DNA from: Bacteroidota bacterium
GTDB taxonomy: Bacteria; Bacteroidota; Bacteroidia; Chitinophagales; Chitinophagaceae
DNA: 64,000 nt
Reading direction: 5' to 3'
Assembly (NCBI GenBank): GCA_018266575.1
Contig: JAFEAE010000003.1
Span: 1-64,000 of the forward strand
Under the pieces are notes generated by a model. It ran no database searches. It saw only the letters and a program-made list of their open reading frames with translations, and was not told the DNA's origin. A program made the translations under genes and the position numbers. Below, in pieces: positions 58,945 through 64,000 of this stretch. Each line of letters starts with the position of its first letter. Position 1 is the first letter of the stretch.

Positions 58945-61548
58945 TTATTTCAATAACCCTTTTATCTCTTGTAATTTCAGCAACGCTTCAACAGGAGTGA
59001 GGCGATTGATGTCTGTGTTTTCGAGCAGCTTTCGTATTTCATCAAATGTTGCCGTATGTGCGTCAAAAATGGAGAGCTGTACTTGCGGTGCAGCAATTTT
59101 TTTAATGCTTTCATCCATGCTGCCATTTTGGTTTTCGCGGCTTTCTTCCAGTTGTTTTAAAATAGTATTTGCCCGCTGTATCAATGCAGGCGGCATTCCC
59201 GCCATTTTTGCAACATGTATACCGAAGCTGTGTGTGCTTCCGCCGGGGGCAAGTTTGCGCAGGAAAATAATTTTATTGCCCACTTCTTTATTGGTGATGT
59301 GATAATTTTTTACGCGTGGCAATTTATTTTCCAGTTCATTCAATTCGTGGTAATGTGTCGCGAATAATGTTTTTGGCGCGGAAGGCGAATTGTGTAAATA
59401 TTCTGCAATGCTCCATGCAATGGAAATGCCATCATACGTTGAAGTGCCGCGGCCGATTTCATCTAACAATATCAAACTTCTTGATGTGATATTGTTGATG
59501 ATGCTTGCCGTTTCATTCATCTCCACCATAAATGTGGATTCACCGGCGCTTAAATTATCGGAAGCACCTACACGTGTAAAAATTTTATCGGTCAATGGAA
59601 TTCTTGCATGGCCGGCAGGAACGAAACTTCCGGTATGGGCCATTAAAGTGATCAATGCGGTTTGCCGCAATAATGCACTTTTACCACTCATGTTTGGTCC
59701 GGTGAGAATAATAATTTGTTGTGTAGAGGAATCAAGTAAAATATCATTAGCGATATAACTTTCACCAACAGGTAAATTGCGTTCAATAACCGGGTGGCGG
59801 CTTTCTTTCAGATCAAGTTCGTTGCCTTCATGCAATTCAGGTTTTTTATAATTGTAGTGCAAGGCGTTGTTGGCAAAACAAATCAAACAATCTATGATGG
59901 CAAGGATATTTCCGTTCACCTGGATGGGCGCAATATAATCCTGCAGTTCGGATAATAATTTTTCATAGAGGTTCATTTCGATCGCTAATATCTTTTCTTC
60001 GGCGCCGGTTATTTTCTCTTCATATTCTTTTAATTCAGGAGTGATATAACGTTCGGCATTTGCGAGTGTTTGTTTTCTCATCCAGGATGCAGGCACTTTG
60101 TTTTTGTGCACGTTGGTAACTTCCAGGTAATATCCGAACACATTATTGAATGCAATCTTCAGAGAGGAAATCCCTGTTGCTTCCGCTTCTTTTTGCTGTA
60201 AGGAAATCAGGTACTCCTTGCCGTTAGTAGCTATGTTGCGTAATTCGTCGAGCTCATTATTAATGCCTTGTTGAATAACGCCGCCTTTTGCAGCAACAGC
60301 TGGCGGGTTGTCAATGATCTCTTTACTGATCTTATCAGCGATAAACAAACAAGGGTTCAGGGAATCTGCTAACCGCATGAGATATTCGTTCGATACAGAT
60401 TCGCAAATATGTTTGATGTCGCGGATATGCTGCAACCCTTTGGCAAGTTGCAATACTTCACGCGGATTGATTTTTTTTACAGGAATCTTGCTCACTAATC
60501 TTTCCACATCGCCGCATTGTTTGATGTGATGTGCGATCTTATTGCGCAGGTCGACTTCTTTGATAAAAAATTCAACCAATCCAAGGCGCTCATTGATCTT
60601 ATTGATGTCCTTCAAAGGCATGAGCAACCAGCGTTTGATCAAGCGGGCACCCATAGCCGAAATTGTGGTATCAAGGACTTTTAATAACGATTGGTTATCA
60701 TTTCCGTTACTTAATAATTCAAGATTGCGGATGGTGAATTTATCCATCCACATGTAATCTTCACGATTGATCTGCTGGATAGATGTGATATGCTGCAGGT
60801 TGGGGTGTTCCGTATCTTTTAAATAATGAAGAATAGCTCCGGCAGCAATGATCGCATCAGTCATTTCTTCCACACCAAAACCTTTTAATGAATGTGTGTT
60901 GAAATGTTTCAGCAAACTTTCTGTAGCATACGCCTTGTCGAATATCCAGCTTTCTAACGTATAGGTATAAAACTTCGAACCAAAAACATCTTTGAAGTGT
61001 TTTTGATAATTGCGTTGAAAAATTATTTCGGCAGGTTTCAATGTTTGCAGCAGCTTGTCGATATATTCCGTATTTCCTTCTGCTACAAAAAATTCCCCTG
61101 TAGAAATATCTAAAAATGCAGCGCCGATATTTTTATTTTCAGAAAAATGAATACCTGCTAAAAAATTGTTACTGCTATGTTCAAGCAACTTATCGTTGGT
61201 GGCAATACCGGGCGTCACCATTTCTGTTACCCCACGTTTTACAATTCCCTTCACCGTTTTAGGGTCTTCTAACTGATCGCAGATGGCAACGCGGTAACCA
61301 GCTTTTACTAATTTATGCAGATAAGTATCCAACGCATGATGCGGAAACCCTGCAAGGTCTGATGAAGCTGCCGCTCCATTGTTTCTTTTTGTAAGTGTTA
61401 TACCAAGCACTCTTGATGCAACAATCGCATCCTCTCCGAATGTTTCATAAAAATCACCTACGCGGAACAGCAATACAGCATCGGGATATTTTTGTTTGAT
61501 CGCCCTGTGTTGCTGCATCAGCGGAGTGTCGGTACTGCTTTTTGCCAT
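58945..61548 (-). CDS. mutS: DNA mismatch repair protein MutS
   Basis: MutS binds base mismatches and starts repair. The start at 61548 (MAKSSTDTPLMQQHRAIKQK) matches the family N-terminus; the 58 extra upstream codons translate a word-repeat spacer. The 867-residue protein has the mismatch-reading FYETFGEDA (residues ~36-44), the connector and lever domains, Walker A LTGPNMSGKSALLRQ, Walker B ILLDEIGRGTSTYDG and the helix-turn-helix dimer contact ATHYHELNELENKLPRVKNY. A TATATTTG element ends five bases before the ATG, so the mRNA may be leaderless. Confidence 0.96.
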   Translation of the reverse strand: MAKSSTDTPLMQQHRAIKQKYPDAVLLFRVGDFYETFGEDAIVASRVLGITLTKRNNGAAASSDLAGFPHHALDTYLHKLVKAGYRVAICDQLEDPKTVKGIVKRGVTEMVTPGIATNDKLLEHSSNNFLAGIHFSENKNIGAAFLDISTGEFFVAEGNTEYIDKLLQTLKPAEIIFQRNYQKHFKDVFGSKFYTYTLESWIFDKAYATESLLKHFNTHSLKGFGVEEMTDAIIAAGAILHYLKDTEHPNLQHITSIQQINREDYMWMDKFTIRNLELLSNGNDNQSLLKVLDTTISAMGARLIKRWLLMPLKDINKINERLGLVEFFIKEVDLRNKIAHHIKQCGDVERLVSKIPVKKINPREVLQLAKGLQHIRDIKHICESVSNEYLMRLADSLNPCLFIADKISKEIIDNPPAVAAKGGVIQQGINNELDELRNIATNGKEYLISLQQKEAEATGISSLKIAFNNVFGYYLEVTNVHKNKVPASWMRKQTLANAERYITPELKEYEEKITGAEEKILAIEMNLYEKLLSELQDYIAPIQVNGNILAIIDCLICFANNALHYNYKKPELHEGNELDLKESRHPVIERNLPVGESYIANDILLDSSTQQIIILTGPNMSGKSALLRQTALITLMAHTGSFVPAGHARIPLTDKIFTRVGASDNLSAGESTFMVEMNETASIINNITSRSLILLDEIGRGTSTYDGISIAWSIAEYLHNSPSAPKTLFATHYHELNELENKLPRVKNYHITNKEVGNKIIFLRKLAPGGSTHSFGIHVAKMAGMPPALIQRANTILKQLEESRENQNGSMDESIKKIAAPQVQLSIFDAHTATFDEIRKLLENTDINRLTPVEALLKLQEIKGLLK

Positions 61549-61552
61549 AGCG

Positions 61553-61560
61553 CAAATATA
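61553..61560 (-). promoter_or_regulatory. Bacteroidota -7 promoter element (TATATTTG) for mutS
   Basis: The minus-strand TATATTTG lies four bases before the mutS ATG (61548). Transcription normally starts about 5-7 bases past this element, so the message would have almost no leader. Confidence 0.55.
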
Positions 61561-61562
61561 TA

Positions 61563-61695
61563 GGAAGTCGGCAGAAAGTCCGGAAGTTGGGAAGATGGGA
61601 AGTCCGAAAGTCGGAAAGACAGAAAGTCGGAATGAAATACGGAAAATTTCCTTTTCTCTTCTTTCGGTCTTCCCGACTTCCAGTCTTTCAGACTT
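61563..61695. repeat. Word-repeat foldback in the divergent mutS-trmH spacer
   Basis: GGAAGTCGGCAGAAAGTCCG and GTCCGAAAGTCGGAAAGACA words (61563-61630) are answered by CTTCTTTCGGTCTTCCCGAC and TTCCAGTCTTTCAGACTT (61658-61695). The foldback lies upstream of both promoters, where operators would be expected. Confidence 0.7.
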
Positions 61696-61709
61696 AACAT
61701 GAAACCATT

Positions 61710-61717
61710 TACTTTTG
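61710..61717 (+). promoter_or_regulatory. Bacteroidota -7 promoter element (TACTTTTG) for the TrmH-family gene
   Basis: TACTTTTG matches TAnnTTTG and lies 14 bases before the ATG at 61732. It argues against the upstream ATG at 61699, which would precede the promoter. Confidence 0.5.
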
Positions 61718-61731
61718 CCCAATATTTCCCG

Positions 61732-62259
61732 ATGAAGAAACTAAGTATGGATGAATTGAACCGGAAATCGGTTGATGAGTTTAAACGATCTGAAAAGGTT
61801 CCGGTTATTGTGGTGCTGGATAATATCCGCAGCATGCATAATGTAGGAAGCGTGTTCCGCACTGCCGATGCATTTTTGCTGGAAGGGATTTATTTATGCG
61901 GCTACACGCCGCAACCGCCGCACCGCGACATTCATAAAACGGCTTTGGGTGCAACGGAAACAGTGATGTGGAAATATTTTCATGGTACAGTTGAAGCCGT
62001 AAAATCCTTGCGGGACGAAGGATATAAAATTATTGCAGTGGAACAAGTGAGCAATAGTATTTCATTGCAGCAATTCAGTTATGAACAAGGCGAGAAGTTA
62101 GCTGTTATATTTGGCAATGAAGTGGATGGTGTAAGTAATGAAGTTTTGCCATTATGTGATGCCAGCATTGAAATACCACAATCGGGAATGAAACATTCGC
62201 TGAATATTTCTGTGGCAGCAGGAATTGTGTTATGGGAAATCGTAAGGATCAGAATTTAA
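61732..62259 (+). CDS. TrmH/SpoU-family RNA 2'-O-methyltransferase
   Basis: I start at the ATG at 61732 (MKKLSMDELNRKSVDEFKRS), since the promoter element lies between it and an earlier ATG at 61699. The 175-residue SPOUT enzyme shows motif 1 VLDNIRSMHNVGSVFRTADA (residues ~27-46), motif 2 LAVIFGNEVDGVSNEVLPLC and motif 3 IEIPQSGMKHSLNISVAAGI. It methylates a ribose in tRNA or rRNA; the exact target is not readable. Confidence 0.93.
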   Translation: MKKLSMDELNRKSVDEFKRSEKVPVIVVLDNIRSMHNVGSVFRTADAFLLEGIYLCGYTPQPPHRDIHKTALGATETVMWKYFHGTVEAVKSLRDEGYKIIAVEQVSNSISLQQFSYEQGEKLAVIFGNEVDGVSNEVLPLCDASIEIPQSGMKHSLNISVAAGIVLWEIVRIRI

Positions 62260-62297
62260 AAAATTTATTGGATAACCAGTAATAAAATAGTTGACAG

Positions 62298-63242
62298 ATG
62301 CCGACAGTAAAAAGTTATTTATCCCTCATCAAATTTTCGCACACGATTTTTGCAATGCCTTTTGCGATGATCGGATTTTTTTTGGGATTAACTTCTTTTG
62401 ATTTTTTTAAAGCTGTATATAATCAAAAAAGCTTTATTGGTTATTCTGGTATTGATAAACACTTTTTTGAAAACTATCCTAAAACAATAGAAGAATTGTT
62501 TTTAAGATTTCTACTGGTTATTCTTTGCATGGTTTTCGCCCGTAGTGCAGCTATGGCGTTCAATCGTTATCTCGATAGAAATTTTGATTCAAAAAACCCA
62601 CGCACTGCTATCCGCGAAATCCCGAAGGGAATTATTTCTGCAAAAAGCGCTTTGATCTTTACCCTTATATCTTGCGCCCTGTTTCTCGTTACATGTTTCT
62701 TTATCAATAAACTTTGTTTTTATTTATCGCCTGTTGCACTTTTTGTAGTGTTGTTTTATAGTTATACAAAACGGTTCACCCCGCTCTGTCATTTGGTATT
62801 AGGCGTTGGATTATCATTGGCGCCTATTGGCGCCTATCTCGCAGTTACCGGTGCATTTGCGGTTTTACCTGTTTTATTTTCATTCACCGTTATATTTTGG
62901 GTGAGTGGTTTTGATATCATATATGCATTGCAGGATGAAGAGTTTGATAAATCCCAAAAACTGTATTCTATGCCTGCATGGTTAGGAAAATCAAAAGCAT
63001 TGCGTGTTTCAGAATTGTTGCATTTGCTGAGTTTTGTTTGTGTTGCCAGCGCGGGTATATATGGAGGATTTGGTTTATGGTATTGGATTGGTGTTGCTGT
63101 ATTTGCCGGAATGTTGATCTATCAACACTCCATCGTAAAACCAAATGACCTCAGCAAAGTGAACCTTGCATTCATGACTGCAAACGGAATTGCGAGCGTT
63201 GTGTTTGCTGTGTTTGTAATCACGGATTTGTTTGTACACTGA
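62298..63242 (+). CDS. UbiA-family prenyltransferase
   Basis: The 314-residue inner-membrane protein has eight to nine TM segments and the two Asp-rich motifs of the family: NRYLDRNFDSKNPRTAIREI (NxxxDxxxD, residues ~93-112) and DIIYALQDEEFDKSQKLYSM (DxxxD, residues ~210-229). It attaches a polyprenyl chain to an aromatic acceptor. The sequence is of the '4-hydroxybenzoate polyprenyltransferase-like' branch that in menaquinone-only bacteria is usually assigned to menaquinone synthesis (MqnP in the futalosine route). No other quinone gene lies in the window, so the acceptor is not fixed. Confidence 0.88.
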   Translation: MPTVKSYLSLIKFSHTIFAMPFAMIGFFLGLTSFDFFKAVYNQKSFIGYSGIDKHFFENYPKTIEELFLRFLLVILCMVFARSAAMAFNRYLDRNFDSKNPRTAIREIPKGIISAKSALIFTLISCALFLVTCFFINKLCFYLSPVALFVVLFYSYTKRFTPLCHLVLGVGLSLAPIGAYLAVTGAFAVLPVLFSFTVIFWVSGFDIIYALQDEEFDKSQKLYSMPAWLGKSKALRVSELLHLLSFVCVASAGIYGGFGLWYWIGVAVFAGMLIYQHSIVKPNDLSKVNLAFMTANGIASVVFAVFVITDLFVH

Positions 63243-63357
63243 GGTTGTTAATAGTTCATAGTTAATGGTTCATGGTTAATAGTTGATAGTTCAGCAGGTG
63301 CGGCTTTCTTTCTATGAACTATAAACCATGAACTATGAACCAAAATCATAAATTTTC
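63243..63357. repeat. Word-repeat foldback before ruvX
   Basis: TAGTTCATAGTTAATGGTTC, then ATGGTTAATAGTTGATAGTT at 63250-63291 faces CTATGAACTATAAACCATGA and ACTATGAACC at 63313-63342. Confidence 0.7.
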
Positions 63358-63768
63358 ATGTCTCGTATTCTCGCCCTCGATTATGGTTTAAAGCGTACAG
63401 GCATTGCCGTTACAGACCCGTTGCAGATCATTGCAACAGGATTAACGACTATCGAATCACCCAAACTCATTGCTTTTTTAAAAGATTATTTTAAAAAAGA
63501 AGAAGTGGAGCTGATATTGATCGGCGAGCCAAAAAACTGGGATGATAGCGATACACATGCTACGCCTTTGGTGAGGCAGATCACAGAAAAAATAAAAAAA
63601 GAATTTCCCGCAATACCATTAAAAATGGTTGATGAACGCTTCACTTCCAAAATGGCATCCCGTGCCATGATCGATATGGGCCTGAAAAAAAAGCAACGTC
63701 AAAACAAGGCATTGGTAGATGAAATCGCCGCGACGATCATGCTGCAGGAATATCTTCAAAACCGGTGA
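63358..63768 (+). CDS. ruvX: Putative Holliday-junction resolvase (YqgF/RuvX)
   Basis: The 136-residue RNase H-fold nuclease has MSRILALDYGLKRTGIAVTD (Asp8 active site, residues 1-20), VELILIGEPKNWDDSDTHAT, MVDERFTSKMASRAMIDMGL (Glu; residues ~91-110) and NKALVDEIAATIMLQEYLQ with the last acidic residue. It is implicated in 16S rRNA 5' processing and in resolving junctions. Size and motifs are standard. Confidence 0.94.
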   Translation: MSRILALDYGLKRTGIAVTDPLQIIATGLTTIESPKLIAFLKDYFKKEEVELILIGEPKNWDDSDTHATPLVRQITEKIKKEFPAIPLKMVDERFTSKMASRAMIDMGLKKKQRQNKALVDEIAATIMLQEYLQNR

Positions 63769-63892
63769 TTTTTTTTACGATGTTCGATGATGGATGACCG
63801 ATGATCGGCAATTGGTGTAATATTCAAAATATTCCGCAACCTGGTACATAAGGCGATCAACGCCCAACGATCATCGATCAACGTTTTTGCAC
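63769..63892. repeat. Word-repeat foldback between ruvX and def
   Basis: CGATGTTCGATGATGGATGA, then CCGATGATCGGC at 63779-63810 faces GGCGATCAACGCCCAACGAT and CATCGATCAACG at 63852-63883. The same words occur before the LptF-type gene at 5887-5975. Confidence 0.6.
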
Positions 63893-63900
63893 TACATTTG
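63893..63900 (+). promoter_or_regulatory. Bacteroidota -7 promoter element (TACATTTG) for def
   Basis: TACATTTG matches TAnnTTTG, 17 bases before the def ATG at 63918. Confidence 0.55.
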
Positions 63901-63917
63901 CATCAATTTTTTCAAGT

Positions 63918-64000
63918 ATGATTTTACCTATCGTTGCATATGGAACGCCGGTTTTACGGGTTGTCTGCAAAGACATAAACCCCGATTATCCTGATCTTTC
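63918..64000 (+). CDS. def: Peptide deformylase, N-terminal part (cut by window edge)
   Basis: The 27 visible residues (MILPIVAYGTPVLRVVCKDI, then NPDYPDL) match the Bacteroidota Def N-terminus 'MILPIVAYGdPVLRkk...i...yp.L'. Def removes the formyl group from nascent proteins. The motif I-III metal site lies beyond the window. It has its own promoter element 17 bases upstream. Confidence 0.8.
   Translation, partial: MILPIVAYGTPVLRVVCKDINPDYPDL

Noticed and set aside
61549..61722. 58-codon N-terminal extension of MutS
   Set aside because: It translates spacer repeats; the family N-terminus and the promoter element place the start at 61548.
1..64000. tRNA or rRNA genes
   Set aside because: No cloverleaf T-arm sequence (GGTTCRANYCC) or conserved rRNA blocks were recognised by eye; a covariance-model scan would be needed to exclude them fully.

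Overview
The window is a piece of a Bacteroidota chromosome, most likely from the Chitinophagaceae or close relatives. The evidence is a SusC/SusD pair, several copies of the Bacteroidota promoter element TAnnTTTG, a eukaryote-type citrate synthase, a DUF2231/cytochrome c/LRR fusion, Tat- and Sec-exported hydrolases, and a chromosome of roughly 40% GC. No rRNA, tRNA, CRISPR array, prophage or intact insertion sequence was seen. The left edge cuts an IS110-type transposase and the right edge cuts a peptide deformylase gene (def).

Layout. 1-4.4 kb: transposase tail, Tat-exported NHL propeller, membrane cytochrome/LRR protein, a DUF2975-HTH regulator pair behind a perfect palindrome, and a broken glyoxalase-like gene. 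4.4-8.4 kb (minus strand): citrate synthase, an LptF/LptG-type permease and an unknown protein. 8.6-24.4 kb (plus strand): ten co-oriented genes that read as an amine/GABA utilisation locus: SusC, SusD, Tat-exported flavin amine oxidase, GABA aminotransferase, succinate-semialdehyde dehydrogenase, NhaC-type antiporter, two GNAT acetyltransferases, a second class III aminotransferase and a YtcJ-like amidohydrolase. 24.6-32.4 kb: mixed singletons (luciferase-like oxidoreductase, DUF1761, a low-GC cyclase-like orphan, ECF sigma factor with membrane partner, methyltransferase, isoaspartyl peptidase, ispD). 32.4-38.7 kb (minus strand): a probable operon of Gfo/Idh/MocA dehydrogenase, sugar transferase, M1 peptidase and FemAB-like protein, preceded by a transglutaminase-like gene. 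40.2-46.5 kb: tandem secreted M20 hydrolases, a Cys/Met-metabolism PLP enzyme and a secreted amidohydrolase. 46.7-64 kb: mostly housekeeping genes (rlmH, rhomboid protease, tilS, etfB, etfA, DUF151 nuclease, ispE, glycosyltransferase, rocD, VIT1/CCC1 transporter, outer-membrane barrel, mutS, a TrmH-family methyltransferase, a UbiA-family prenyltransferase, ruvX, def).

The most unusual content lies between the genes. (a) A dispersed element of about 50-90 bp with core AGCATCGTTGCGTCGCA occurs about eleven times, in both orientations and only between genes. Two copies carry a ~20-bp palindrome at two different internal positions. Two copies face each other as terminal inverted repeats of a ~220-bp MITE-like unit. 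(b) Many spacers are built of degenerate 7-10-bp word repeats followed by their reverse complement, giving long foldbacks. The same kind of text lies in frame inside the M1 peptidase and tilS genes, and it abuts or replaces the expected start region of several others (susD, mutS, the YtcJ-like gene, a methyltransferase gene). (c) REP-like 20-bp palindromes cluster at 56.9-58.9 kb.

All protein assignments rest on motifs and recall of families. No search was run.
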